Shown piece by piece: positions 47,581 through 61,732 of a DNA stretch of 64,000 bases. Source of the stretch: Saccoglossus kowalevskii (Eukaryota; Hemichordata; Enteropneusta; Harrimaniidae); contig NW_003151256.1 of NCBI RefSeq assembly GCF_000003605.2, positions 147,924 to 211,923 of the forward strand. Direction: 5' to 3'. A program made the translations under genes and the position numbers. Within the stretch, counting starts at the first letter, position 1, and every line of letters starts with the position of its first letter. The notes below the pieces were generated by a model. It was not told the DNA's origin, ran no database searches, and was given only the letters and a program-made list of their open reading frames with translations.

Positions 47581-50416
47581 CATTGTTTGTTTGTTTGTTT
47601 GCTGCAGGCAGACGATACAGTGTATAATGAGTAGATGCCAAATAATGTATTACGAGAGCATATGGATTGTGTAATATACTAATGAATTTTCGTTATTATA
47701 ATCCCATGAACAATATTTGTGACGTGACGAAGGCGAAAACAATGGATATTTCTGCTAAATATAGCCTTCACTTAGTCTACAATGTAGGATGGATAATAGG
47801 AAAATAACCAGACACGTGACAGTTTAGACTTGTACATTTCATTTTATTTCATATTTCAACATTCAGCATCATGTAAATTATATGTTTAGATTAACAGTTT
47901 GTACATATAACACAACACGCATGGGTCTTCATTCCATTAGACATTTCTAGATATTGTAATGATTACAAAAATAACGTTTTTACAATGAATATCTGGCTGT
48001 ATTTACAATTCAAATTGGAAAGACATGTAGTGTGAGTGTACGTTGTCATTTTGTGCTCACAATGTCGCACTGATTATATTTATCGGTATTCGGGTCTAAC
48101 AATGCTTTCCTAATTATAGTGTTTGATTAGATGCTATTTTCAATAGAGGTTAAATTTATTGCAAACTGGGATCTAACCAGACTATTCGACTATGGATTCT
48201 CATTAGCATGTCAGCCTATGTGAAGTATCAGACATGCAATTTGACTGACCGTTAGTTTGTGATCGGGTGCGTCATCGCAGTCGGATGACCTTTGCTGTCG
48301 TATATGGCGTACTCTCGTAATTGCACTAATGTGAGTTACGCAGTCTCCAATGCGTCTTTTAATGAGGACGTAACATCATGGGAGTGGTAAAAAGGGCACT
48401 CTGTTAAAATCAAATTTACGTTTTCAGTTATACTTCTACAGTGAAGAAGAATAACCAGGTTGAATTACTTAAAAACATACAGATTTGAAGATATTAAAGT
48501 AAAACAAATTTGCAGCATTTCATTTTTTTATTATTACAAACAACTAAAAAACCGAAATTAACGTGTCATATCCATGCTTAATTATAGATATTGTACAGGT
48601 ATACGAATCAGAAAAGCGTGACCTATCATATCAGTTCAACATTCTTTTCACATTATATTCATTCAATTTTCATTAAATTCATTCATTTCCTGAAATGCAA
48701 CAAAACAACGCTGATTAGATGGTCGTATACGCCGTAGCAGATTGACAGACTGAGCTCAAACTGACAAGTCTGTTCCTTCATAAAACGTATCCGGCTGATA
48801 TTAAGTTTTCGACTCGATACTCGAGTAAGATATTATATGTAGTGGTTATCATTGTCGCCTTCACACATGAGCACAAATATATAGATGTTATTATTTTCCA
48901 AAGAAACTAAATGTACTTAGAAGTCCTCACTATATTAACAAATTATTTAGGATCCCCACCCGCACATTGATAAAAATACACGGAATTTATTTTTAAGAAA
49001 TTGTGCTCCTGGACTTAAACAGGAGGTCACCGGCGTAGTTTTCCAAACAAAGATTATGTTTCTATTTTAATGAATGGTCGCCATTTCGTGAGTAACAGTA
49101 CCTGGAGATATTATGCCATCTCTATAATTGTGCGCTGCTAGCATAAGAGGAACAAATTTCATTTTGTTTTAACAGTGTGCTCGATGCAATCGCCCCAATT
49201 TTTTTAAATAATATTTAGCCAGGTCTCTCGAAATACTAAACTTGTAGCACTCGAACGAATGCTGTTTCATGTTAGCATGAATATATAGCTTCACGTTTGA
49301 ACGCAAACACACCATGTTCAATTTCATGTAACATATGACTAACTTTGTCTCTTACGAGTCGACAAAGCATGTACTAAGCTTTAATACACCCAATCAAGCA
49401 GAAAATTCTATACACCCAATAAATCTTGTTTATAAAAAGCGAGGAATTTAAAATGTCCCGGTTTCTTACATGTAAATGTTGCGAGTTAATTTCACCTGAA
49501 ATACATGTACATACATTTCATACACACTACGTTTTTCAATTGGGTTTTCATAAATTTATATATAGATATATACATTCAAGTATTGCTTTCTGACAGTTGT
49601 AACATGTGATTACTTCAATAATATTTTACTTGTATCTTTATTGCACTATTTCAGTATCGCTATAAACAAAAACTATACGTAATCTTGTGGCTATTGTCCT
49701 GTTAGTTTCTTATCGTGGAATCATTTGGCAATATCAACTATAAATGACATACTGCGGTTGTTATAAGGCATGTAAAAAACATACATTTGTGGATCGGTTT
49801 GCAAGGAACTTTTTAGCGATGCACGCCGAGTTTAAATGAAGTATTTGTGTCGCGTCATTAATGATCACCTAATTGACATGATGTATCTTAGGTATTGTGC
49901 TCATTCCTGGTAGTAGCATTGGTTAAACTGATTTTTTGTATTCACTATCTGAGTGTGATACGGTGAATAGAAACTGATTTCAACACCTGTGGGCATCATA
50001 AATGGGGGTCGAATTTAATGATCAATGTGCTACGTGATGAGAATAATTACATTTTGTCTCATATTGTCTTGCAGCAGACTATACCGACAGATAATGTACA
50101 TTCAGTACTATAGTAAAAGCAGTTCTATGAAAATGTCCAACAAACAGTATTGCTGTTTTATATTTCAGTGGGATTTGGCGAGTCATTGTATTTTTAATAA
50201 ATAAATGAGCAAATGAAATAATTATTTATTAGTTAACATCTGACGTAATATGCATCTACTATGGCAATTGATTATTTGACACATGTTCAACCACATTTAT
50301 GAGAAACTGTACGCGCAGATGGATATATGGTGGCTAATTATAGGAGCATAATGGCGTAGACCTGCGCCAGTGTTAACTGTTAGTGTATGCAGGAGTTATT
50401 TCATGACATCAGACGA

Positions 50417-50590
50417 TCATATGTCCTTCCCCAGTCGTTCAATTTCTTGGATAAGAAAATCAAGATCAGATCGTCGGACAGCAGCGTTCGACACAACTAA
50501 GCGAAAAAAGTTAACTTTATCATCTAGCGGTTGGTACCCAACCATTGTGCTACCACACTCCATCATACGAGCTTTGATTATTGGAGCAAC
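50417..50590 (-). CDS. Decarboxylase gene, last exon
   Basis: Starts after a CTTTCCCGCAG acceptor, reads [20 protein letters not shown], then [11 protein letters not shown], and ends LGKDI-TGA. The NFFR motif lies in the C-terminal small domain of the family. Phase 0 entry; the frame joins the exon at 51246–51335. Confidence 0.92.
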   Translation of the reverse strand, partial: VAPIIKARMMECGSTMVGYQPLDDKVNFFRLVVSNAAVRRSDLDFLIQEIERLGKDI

Positions 50591-53500
50591 CTGCGGGAAA
50601 GCAAACAAACCATAATTAAATCGTGTATATTCTCCTAGATCGCATGTAGAGTGCCAAAAGGAGATTGTAGTGGCAATTAGACGACGGCTTGAATATTCTT
50701 GTTTATCGCCCACCTGTGCCCTTGCGACCTCACCACGAATGGGCGACGATGTTATATTGTCTCTCAATCAATGCTATGCGTCATGTTACTTAACTTGCAA
50801 ATAATAAAATTGCAATTTAGTCTATTTCTCTGAACGGATATAAAATCTGCTTCACGGAACACTTCATTATGAACTCCCCAGGTATGATAAAATTGATAAA
50901 ACACACTTTTCTCTGAGTGTCTGCTCCTAGTATTTCCATGGAGCACCACTCATAAACGTGCATTTGTTATCTCTGTTGAAAGGTGCGGCTTTCAGAAATT
51001 CGCCTTTGACGATGCGTCTAACTGAATATGCAATTGATAATATATATTTCAGATATATATGTAAATAACACATTCACAATTAAGAATTGATTTTTTGCTT
51101 AGTTATTCTCCGAACCGTTCCCAATTAAAACGGCAAGTGTGGGTTTCTGTTATGACGACTTCGGACCTGAATCGATTATATATAAGAAGAACAAATATGC
51201 GCTTTCCTGGCGTTGCTTTGTCGCATAGAGACGTTGATTACTTACTTGATTCAGCCGCTGCTTCTTCTCTGCTGCATCCTTCATCAATCGCATCCGTGGG
51301 GGGACGTACCAGAAACAAATATTTGTAAACTCGGGCTGCAATTAAAAGAACATGATAATGCCTGATAATGTGTCACAGTCGCCACGGAGCGCGCGTTCTA
51401 ATCCCATGCAAACAGCGTATACATCGATTGCAAGGAACCCATATCTAACAGGGCGCTGCGTGATAACAAAGTCGCTTTAACTGTTGGAATTAGCGATTTT
51501 GAGGTGATAGGTAATTTAACGTGAAACGCTTTATTAAACCGACGTATCTAGAAATTAATTTTCTGGGAGTAAAACAATGATGGACAACAAATTGCAAACC
51601 GTATAATCCACGTATACACATTTATTGCACCATTTCAAAAGTGCTTGTTAACTTAAAATGACAAAAGCTTACCTCTTCCAATACCATTTCAAATCCTTCC
51701 CTATCTCTGATTTTCTCGTAGAAATATCTGTAAAATAAACAGTGAATTTTGCTATTCAATATCGCGATTTTCCTGTTTTAATTGCACTACATTCATTGGT
51801 ACGCTTATCGATTCTTAGTTGTTCGCTTTCAACAAGTTTTTTTGTATCGATTCATTGATTGCCATGTTTTCTAAATCGAAGACAGACGCAGGAAATTCTA
51901 CTAAACCTCCCATCGATTGCAGACTAGTGTCCAAGTGAACGTGAAAAAAGCTAGGCCATAGGGTTTGATGTCAAGGCTCCACAATCCCCTTTTATTACTT
52001 TAACTTGAATAAACCTATGACTGGCAGTTATTATGAACGCGAATCTGCCTTCTTGCCATCATGTAGTTGATAATCACACTTCATATCGCACATCTTTCTG
52101 TAATACTAGTATAACGGCAAACAACAGAATAACACTATATGTATGCTGGTTGTTGAACATCGTGAGTTCGTTGCTGATGCATTATCATTGAGTGTTATTT
52201 GCATACCGAAATCCGGTTCCCATACTTTCTACTATAGTATATACACCTAGACCCACGGCTAACCCCCAAAATGACACATACATGTTAGCCCGATGAAATT
52301 GCCGTTAAAATTCGAATTTCGAACAGTCGATGACTATTTATTTTGGAATCAATACAGCCAGAACCACAAATGCCATTAACAACCACTCCTGTATTTGATT
52401 CAGCTAATGTTAAATTGTATTAGGTTTCAATGTCAATACTATCTAATTGAAATAATTGGTAAATCCATTCTACTTACTTTGCAAGGTCGTACACTAAATT
52501 GATCTGGGTTTCTAATCCGATGCTTCCCTGCAAAAAAATAAATCAATGAAGTGGATTGAATTAACGAGTTGTTTATTGAGGATGTTCAAATCGGCGCATT
52601 TTTACGTGTGTACTGATATATATGTGGTAAACAAATAACTTTTCTGTGTTTCTCAGAGCAAAACCGATGTGATCACGGTATTAGTGTATTTCGCAGCGGG
52701 GTTCGCTGCTTGGTTCCGATTTTATATTTCTCAACCCATCAATTTATTCTGCTTCACTTGTCAATATGTGCCAATGACCTACGTTATGCTAATGATGTTC
52801 ACATGATATGAATTATTCAGATCTGTTAGCGAGAACATGGTAACGTGATACACGTGTCCTGGGGCAATACCCTAAAACCCCAGAAATAAGAAGAGAAAAT
52901 AATCACATTTTCGACCAGTTCCAATTTTCGTTCTTTAAATTTAATTCTAAATAGCAAGACCTTGTGAAAGGAGTCCACAATTGTTAATTTAGTCAACTTT
53001 ACAGAGATATGTGTTAGTTATCATTTTTTAAAAATACAACTGAAGTGTAATGATTCGATTCTTATTACGTAGTAGAAAAACAATTGAAACGCCTACACAA
53101 ACAATTTGAGATGTTAAATTGAAATTGCTCAAAATTTGAGGAACAAAAACTACGATAGGGTCCGCGTCTGATGTTATTGTTTGCGCATAAAAATTATGTT
53201 TGGTTTTTTTCTCACCAAAACACAGTGGTGTTTTAGTTTACTATGTTTGTTTATATATATACCTTTGTATATATACATTTCATAGCAAGGTTAATTTGGC
53301 ATATATTTCACCTACTGTGGGTTTAGGTATTCCAACAAAGTGTACACACCATTTATAATACTATAAACCTAACTGCGTCGTATCAGCGAACTACTCTGAC
53401 AGGAAACTGAACAACTTGCACTGCCACAGGTTACTCACCTTTCCTTTCCACATCAGCCATAATTTGAACACGTCAACATGCCGACCACATTGTATTGCTT

Positions 53501-56500
53501 TGTCGCCGGTGTCATATGACAAATCGTAGTTTTTATCCTGTTGGAACAAATACCTCGCCTTCAACTCGTTGCAGCTTTCAAGAATACCCTGGAATCGAAT
53601 TATTTTTGAGAATGTATAGTTGATGCTTAGTAATTATGCAAATAAATTACATTTTTAGATATCTGTAGACAACACCGATTGATGTATGTGGTAACATCTT
53701 ATAACGATAAAACCTGTTATGTATGGACATTATATTGATAAACGTAGTATTGACTTTGAAATGTCTATCAATAAATACTTACATCGTGTTTTAACAGGAG
53801 TGCAGAACACTGAAGTAGAGCTCCCATAAGTTTGTGTGGATTCCATGTAACTGAGTCCGCCCTGTAGAGGAAAATAATACGAATGTATATCACATTGTAT
53901 GATTGTTCACTATATATAGTGTATATATGTCTTATGTTGTACTATATGTGTTTTGACAACTTGTATCCGTTCGTATGTCAACCATGGAAAGTTCGAGAAG
54001 GTACTGAGGTTCGGGCGAGTGCCTTCTATTTATTTTTATAATATTTAAAACCCCACCTGTGAACTCCTTCAAGTAGAGATCTGTGTTTCTTTGAAAGAAG
54101 AGCTCCTCCGCCCCATGCAGCCTGTAGAAAAATAGACATACACGATGATGAATTGCCCGATTATTGAGTATATTAAGTCGACAAGTTTTATATTAACAAC
54201 ATCGGTTCAACTTCAATCGATTGCGTCTCAGTGTCTCCAAGGGCAGCATACGTGTAATAACGCAATAAATTAGTTGTGTAATATACAAGGAATATTATTC
54301 ACTTGGCGCCGTCATTTTGACATGCTCCCACTCTCCTTAACGATTATTGTCATTTGAGTACACGAAACATATCAAACCAATAAAGCGAGAATTTCCTTTG
54401 GTAAATACTGGCGGCAACGTTTAGTGCGTATGAATGTAATTTGTCAGGGGATATTACGGTACTTACGTCAACGTGCATCCATATATTGTACTGATCGCAT
54501 ATATCGGCTATTGCGTTAAGCGGATCGAATGCGCCTAATACAGTTGTTCCGGCAGTTGCACTCACAAAGAAAGGCGTGTCTCCCTACAACGAAAGCAGTA
54601 AATGAAATTAAACACTTGGATCCTAACATAGTTCCCGGCACTAGCATTAGCGTTATTATATGTCACTGGCCGTATTCGGTGTTCGATATATCGTGAAGCG
54701 CTGCCTCACTCTCTCGTGTACTTTTACCCCCGCTCATTGAACATGCTACGTTTAACATCGGTAACGAAAGAACATCTTTATATTTAATGTAAAGAGGGAA
54801 TGCACTACAAATATGTTAACATGAACAATCCAAATTGAGCATACTACGTGTTTCAACATTTCACTGTTCAATGGTTAACCACTGTTATACATGCACGAGT
54901 TAGTTAAATTGTAAGCTAAGCTGAGACGTGGCTAAAATTAGATAATAGCACACAAAATAATTTTAAACACAATTTGCATTACAACAACATTTATGCATTC
55001 CAAGTACTACAATATATAATCAGAAGTAATTTTTCGCTCGATATCGATTGATGCGTTGACTTACTCGAGCTTTGGTTTGTTGTACTTTGCTTTCAAGATC
55101 CGATGGCATCATTTTACCCCTGCGTGATAAAGAAGCAATTTAAAGTGAGTTAATCATCTCTGGAACTTGTGTGTGCGGTTTACATTTTATTCGGGTATAT
55201 ATGAACAGATACATAGAGTGTGTATACGTTTTAAAGTGGTGAAACAGTTGACAGCCAGGAATATTCTTGTCTGCTGATAGAAATCAATTTCATGTATAAT
55301 GTTTAATGAAGCAAACCATGTATTACTAATGGGATCGAATAAAACAAGTTACTCCAGGGAGATGGACAGCATAGACACGGAGATGTTCAACTAAAAAAAA
55401 AACGTTTCAGATGAAATAAAAAGTCTTGTGATGATATTTCTAGTGAAGAACAATGAGTGTTGCCGGAAGAGCTGAAGATCAATTATTTAAACCATTCGCC
55501 TCACTTCACACCTCCCCCTTTCAGTTATCGATTGTATTATTACCTTTGATCACAACGTACGGGAATCACGTTATCTGTTCCGATACCCAGTACCGCCGCA
55601 GCTCCTCGTAATGAGTAATGACTCTATGAAAGTAGCAATGAAATGTGGTGTGAATACTCAAGTAACTACGGTAGCTGCACGTACATGCATTAGAAATGAT
55701 ATCATTAACCGTGATGGGTTATACATAGATGGATACAAACAGTACGTGGCTTTTAATAATGCTCGCACAGTAAATCGTATATTGAAGCGAGACAGTTCTC
55801 ATCTTTCGCTTAGCATTCCGTTGATACGTATTCTCTCGCTTCATTACCTTCATTTGATAATTGAAATAAAAGTCTTTAGACAAATAAATGGCGTCATCAT
55901 GGAATAAAATCTACTAATATCCTTCGGGCTGTTAATGGTACCACCGACCAAAGTTGGCAAATATACCACCGAGGTAGTTTCCAACTGACGTCATCAATGC
56001 GGCGCACGCATGCGCAGCCATGCTCCATGGCAAACATTTATGTCTACTGAACATTCATGAATTACATTTGAATATCATATGTCACGTGTCAATACTTACG
56101 TGTTCTGATGCAAACATAACTAGTCGTGAAACAGACTGCATTCCTTTGGTTTTACAGTCAGGTGCTAGTTTATGGCGAGCTGCGTTCACGGCATATAAAT
56201 TAGAGATAGCACCACCTTGGGAGAAATAATCATAAGATACAATCAGTTCCCTATAATTACTAGAAGAAACTAATCCTATCCCATTAGAGCATGTCCCTTG
56301 GTGTTGGTCTGTACAAATTATAGTTATTACTAAGTAATCGTATTAAGTAATGTGATTTACTATAAGAAGGTCGCGATAACACCGTGGTCTAGTCAGCGGA
56401 CCAGAGTCGCCATTAAACGCAGACCGATTAAAGATAGATTCCAACCCGGGGCTTACACTATGGAAAACCGACAAGTAATAGAGATCCACTGCGTGATTGA

Positions 56501-59500
56501 CACATCGATAAGAATGAAGATGTTCGTATAATGAGTGAGTATGAGAAGAGATAGCTGTTAGGACAAATACGAGCGCCACTCAGACAAGTCTCTTTTTAAG
56601 CAAATCTACGTATTGTCACGTTTTCGTTATTATGCGCCTCCGTAATTGTTCTTGAAATCGTGTAACGCAACGTGAAATAGCCTACTTTGTGAATCGCAAC
56701 GAATAAAAAGATCTGAATTAGGATGATTTAGTGAAGCAATAATGGCGAGATTCGGTAAGAAAACCAAATGACAGACGGTGATATTCATTACAAGTGTGTA
56801 TTAGTTGATGACGTGACGGGACTGTCGTAGCATTGACGACAGCGAGTAAAACACAATTATAGAGATTTGGTTTGTTCAATATATACGCCAATTAATGACA
56901 ATCCTTGTCTAAGTGTATTATCGCTTATCATGCGTGACACTTCGAATGAACTAGCAATTCGAGTAGATTCTCCAGTTTGCCATGAAAGTATTTTCTACCT
57001 CAGTTAATTTGCTGTACTACTTCTGAACGTTTCTTCGTGGACTACGAATCTACGAATCGTATATATACGCGTAGTTTACACATTCTTATGTATGCTTGGT
57101 GAATATCAGAGGTCACGTGTACGTTACGCATTGATAATCACGTTGAAACGTGATATCACAGAGAAATATAGACTTTCAGGACTACAAAGAGTTTATAATT
57201 ACATTTGTATTTGGCAAATGTACGAAAGTATAGCGCTGACTAATCAGCACAAAGAGGGTCACAATAAAAAATAAAGATATTACCGGAAACATCCGGGCAT
57301 TTATACCGCCTGGTAACCATCACCAGTGACAACAACGATTGAAAACTCTTTAAAAACTGTATCTTGGGCTAGTTGTTTAGACTCCCCTTGAACAGTGTAA
57401 TAAGATTTCCCCTACATGTACAATATATATAAATTTGGTTGTTCAAAATTATCTCATAGTTGAGTTTATGCTGTTGTCATGACTTCAGCTGATTTCACCG
57501 GTTCTTGGCCATTCCACAGCAGCGTAAACAGAGCTTATACAAATACGCGGTACAGTGGTGCGCGTCTTAGCAACGTAGAACGTTCTGTGACGTAACTTCG
57601 CCCCGAGTATAGATTGTATTATCGTGTATGCTCATATTATTATCAATTTCCCATGGTAGACAAGAGCCCTCCAATCTCCTATACCTACATTATGATCAGT
57701 GGTGTGTGAAATCGAGGAATGTCAGTTGGTGATTATGCATACACTTGGAGATTCTTACACTGTCCTCTGTCTGTATTTTGCACTGTGTATAATTTTATAT
57801 ATGTAATAGGCATGCCCATAATGCATCACGAACACATGTGTTAGAATACACCCACGAATCATGACCAATTAATTTGCATTTTGTTCATACAAATCATTCC
57901 AAAATACGTCTACAATCATTTCGTATAGTGAGGATATCCGCACATGTAATAATGTATATATAATATAAAGAACACGACAATGAATGCACAATGTATTACT
58001 TCTGTTCAACACTACTCCACATTCTAGAACAATTCAAACCAGTAAGTGTTTTGTCCAATCTACGGTTCACATATATGTAACATTTATATTTAGACAAAAC
58101 CCCGCTAAATTATTGACACGTTTTTCAGGACGCGTTTCAACGGATATAATTTCAATAGAAGCGTGCCGTCTTTTTATACATGTCAAAGCAGTCCATTAAA
58201 ACACTATGAATAACATTGGCTTCCGTTCTAATACAATGAACGAATATAAATACTTCAACTGTCCAGTATATATCCAGTGTCTTATTTACCTGGAGCAAAT
58301 ATTCCATCACCATCTTCAAAACCGATTAAATCTCTCATTTTCTTTAAAATGACCCGTTCCATTAGCGTAAACACAGGTGCTATTTCGTAAGTAAATCTAC
58401 AAGGAAAAGATATGAGTAGAAAATCAACACATGGTATTGGTAAAAGAGTATCATTCCCTGTGCATTAGTAGTCTCACCGTGAATAATCGATATCCTTCCA
58501 CTTTATGCTATCTCATATTTCAATTAAAATGACAACAAATATAACCAGGAAGTTCGCAATCTATTTTTGGATAGCCGACAGCTAGATAAATGACCGTTAT
58601 CAATTCTGATTCAGTTATCCGGAAAATGAACAGCGATTTGCATTCTTGCTGATGAGAAGCCACAACAATTGGTGTCTGTCATTGTAGCACAAAGTTTTCC
58701 AGTATGAAGGAACTGAATTATGCGCAGAGACAGGCGCAGATTTGAAGAGAAAAAAAAACAATCAGTCAAGTGTATTCTGGGACTTTGGCTTGTACTAGCA
58801 CCGTTGAAATGAACTATGTAAGTATTTATCATATGCGGGTGATGTTGCGGATGTAATAGCGTTTAACATTGATGGCTAAAAGGACAGAGTAATTGTTCAG
58901 AAACGAATATGTCCTGATTATATTTACTCCCGTGTACGTACATGTTAGTGTTGACAGCTGCCGTTAACCATTCACCCGCCAACGACACGATATCTAAGCC
59001 ACTTGATAATTGATTAAAGAAACGAGGATGGCCTGTTGAAAAAAAACAAAATAATGAACGATTCCATTAGCGTGACTCTGATTGTTTAAATCTGTGGAGA
59101 ACCTGAACTACTGATTCGTTCCGTACTGTACATATATTGAAATTATGATGATGGTTTTGATTATCCCACAACAAACATTTTCCAGTTGCTGCAATGGTGT
59201 AGCTGACACGTATTCTATTGGGAGATTCAGTTGTCGGTTTGTTGAAAGATATATTTATTCTTACATCCGAATAAGTTTGACAGTTTTCTAAATCTCACGA
59301 TAGATTTACAACGATTCAATACTATCTGGTATTAATATATAATTGCACGCGAACTTGGTTAGTATAATATAGCATTGAATGGGAAGCATATGACAATATT
59401 TTCATACATAAATGAAAACAACATTGCTAGAATATTGAGATCGCATTGTATCAACGTATTCTCTCAGTTCGTGACTAGCTGACAACGTAGATCGATGGCA

Positions 59501-61732
59501 TCGACCCACGAACCAAGATGGTAATCAATGCGCTTCTTATAAACCAGGGAATTCGTCATTCTTATCATGGCAATACTTGTTTGGAATGCGAAATTAATAC
59601 TCATGGGAGGTGCAAATACAAGTTGTCATAATCAGCGACGTATAACCAACCATACCATAGTAACATGTTACTAATATATACATGTAATTTAGGTTGAATG
59701 TTTTAGCTCACTACACAAACACGAGATATTCGAAAATGATGTAAATTTGTTTGTGTCATTGAACTTTTCTGAATTGTATATATTTATAATCAATACACTA
59801 GTATGTACGTATTTGGAGCACTATATGTATAGATTTACCGAGTGTGTTTAGATCAGTTATATTTTATATGGCTTTAAGAAGCAGCACCATTATCGACACT
59901 AAAATTGGCATTCGTTCCCTATACAGATACAACACAGGGTTGCCATACAAATTTTGTAATTTTACAAATTCACAAAATGACTGTCAGGTGTCACATTCTT
60001 TCTGGCCGTGCCAGTGCGTCAACGTGCGTTTTTGTTATACCATTATTTTATAGTGTGTAGCTCAATTTAATCACATGGAATATTGATGCTTAGCATTTAT
60101 ATTCTTCATTTTTTGCATATTTACGGATATCGGGTCGTTAAGAATATCATGCCAGACCTGCAGGCAAGTAACAATGATGGTTCGAATCTCTCGTGCAACG
60201 TAATTTGTTTAGAATATTCGTTCCTGTAGATCACAGAAAGATGACATAAGATGGACAATCTGTTTAGATTTGATTGAAAAACACAGTTAGTGACGACAGA
60301 CAAATATTACAACTTCAAACAAAGTAACTATAATAGAATAACGAATCATTCACGTGATTGCTTTGCCCGAAGCTAGATCGTTTTTCTTTCCAGTTGAAAT
60401 CGATTTGTTCTATGCAGATGAGTGAATATATTAAATAAAATCTGAATTCAATACCCCAGAACACTCCAGGGCGCAGTAGAAAAGTTGCAATCAATATCAC
60501 CGTGAGCTATGTACCATTTTGATTGCAGCTCAAACAATATGCCCGACAGTGTGACGAGATAATTGAACGAATTCCTGCAATAATAAAAAATAGTTTGTTT
60601 GTTACTTCGTATATCGAAACACCCCGGTCAACACATGTCTTGCCTCGTCTATAATACATCCCTCTCTGCTTCATTTTAATAAAGAAACGAGCAGTCCCTT
60701 GGGTGTAGAGAATTTGATGTACGTTTTGATGTTTTTAACCAATGCACATCTCAGCTTGCACAAGACAACACTGACATATTCATTTCACTGTGCAGTGTTC
60801 TGCTGTTTGTCATAATCACAGCTTTCATTTTTTTCTCACACAGGGGACATTGTTGATTTGTTAATCATTCGTGCTAGGATACCCAGCTACACGACGCAAC
60901 CTTGAGCTACATATAACAGCTAAAATAACTGAAATGAGCAGTGCAAGCTCGCTATACACAGCCGACGGGATAGCAACACCCCAGTAATCCCCGTGCGTGC
61001 ATACCGCCAGTGGAAGCTCAGAATAAAAGAAAAGCTTCTTACAAATTTATTACAAATGGCTGTATTCTTGAGCATTGTACTTGAATCCACATGTGTATCA
61101 TTATATTTATTCTCCTATCAACTCAGATGACTCCAACATAAAGGGACCGATTCAATAGACTGAAAATCTAAGCCCCACATTATTTTTTTCTCATTCAAAT
61201 CAGTTCACTTATTATGAGTGCTATCTAAGGCAGGCTTGTGTCTCGGGAATTAAGACATTGGTGACATCATAATTCCATTAGTGCTACAAAAGATTATCCC
61301 TTATTTTTAATCGCCGTCGCCTTGTTGACCTTCCGGGCATTAACTAAAGGTCTGTAGTTATTTGTAATGGTTTCGACGCATGGACAACCTAAGATGTGAA
61401 TGCTATGCAAACATATACAGGTCTACAGATAGTCTGTGCGGATTTTCGAAAAAAAATTGGCGAGATGAGAACTTTTTATACGAATGAATTATAACTCTCA
61501 CCTGTTTTAACACAGTACATTAATGTTTCCTGGCAGTCTGTCAGTAGCTGTTCCAGTGTTACTGGTTTATCTGTAATATCCAGCTGCAGTTTTTCTCTGA
61601 GTTCATGTGGCTGGTGAAAATCGAGTACCTTTGTTTCAGGAATCTGTTCTTGTTTGATGTACTCAATTAACTGATCGACAACTTCTTTTAGGAACTTTCC
61701 AGTCAGTTCGCTGGAACCTTGTGGTAAAAGCT
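50417..61732 (-). CDS. PLP-dependent glutamate/cysteine-sulfinate decarboxylase (GAD/CSAD family), 14 exons, N-terminus missing
   Basis: Removes the alpha-carboxylate of an acidic amino acid (glutamate to GABA, or cysteine sulfinate/aspartate). Exons in transcript order: 61502–61732, 58942–59032, 58290–58396, 56100–56215, 55544–55623, 55065–55119, 54467–54583, 54057–54121, 53783–53861, 53439–53588, 52478–52527, 51673–51727, 51246–51335, 50417–50590. All have GT–AG sites and agreeing phases; about 486 residues are visible. Landmarks: [19 protein letters not shown] and [11 protein letters not shown] at the start; [23 protein letters not shown]; the [11 protein letters not shown] phosphate-binding region; [22 protein letters not shown], whose Asp contacts the pyridine nitrogen; WNPHK with the PLP lysine at 53833–53831; [18 protein letters not shown] catalytic loop; C-terminal EIERLGKDI. 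All PLP-binding motifs are intact. Mammalian GADs are about 585–594 residues, so about 100 N-terminal residues are missing. The sequence mixes GAD- and CSAD/GADL1-like positions, so I do not assign a symbol. Confidence 0.92.
53783..53861 (-). CDS. Decarboxylase gene, exon with the PLP-binding lysine
   Basis: Reads [20 protein letters not shown] and then ALLLKHD. The lysine of WNPHK forms the internal aldimine with pyridoxal phosphate. RADSV and the [10 protein letters not shown] helix occur in both CSAD and insect GAD. Acceptor TTCCTCTACAG, donor GTAAGT. Confidence 0.93.
56370..56480 (+). repeat. Weak tRNA-like (SINE head) segment
   Basis: TGGTCTAGTCAG resembles a Pol III A box, and GATTCCAACCC about 55 bases later loosely resembles a B box. 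No cloverleaf was assembled, no 3' tail seen, and only one copy found. It lies in the decarboxylase intron between exons 3 and 4. Could be chance. Confidence 0.2.
61502..61732 (-). CDS. Decarboxylase gene, first visible exon
   Basis: Acceptor CACATTCCAG, then phase 1 entry and [20 protein letters not shown] through [15 protein letters not shown], donor GTGAGAG. Aligns with the part of mammalian GAD that follows the variable N-terminal region. Because it enters in phase 1 there must be at least one more exon upstream. Confidence 0.9.

Larger units (their letters stand above)
40856..50416. other. 9.5-kb stretch without a recognised gene
   Basis: It separates the 5' end of the thioesterase gene from the 3' end of the decarboxylase gene; both lie on the minus strand. 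It contains a LINE 3' fragment (42451–42730), a G-run element end (45050–45106), a reversed hairpin-family copy (46888–47180) and a CAGTGGCGG-type MITE (47361–47580). The remaining sequence is AT-rich with only short chance open frames; nothing else recognised. AATAAA on the minus strand at 50225–50230 is a good candidate poly(A) signal for the decarboxylase, about 190 bases past its stop. Confidence 0.55.

Noticed and set aside
51380-51480. Third copy of TTAA MITE family B, reversed
   Set aside because: Some interior words match, but the ends are not preserved and TTAA is present on one side only.
60121-60205. Possible tRNA (GGTTCGAATCTC)
   Set aside because: No A box or cloverleaf stems upstream.
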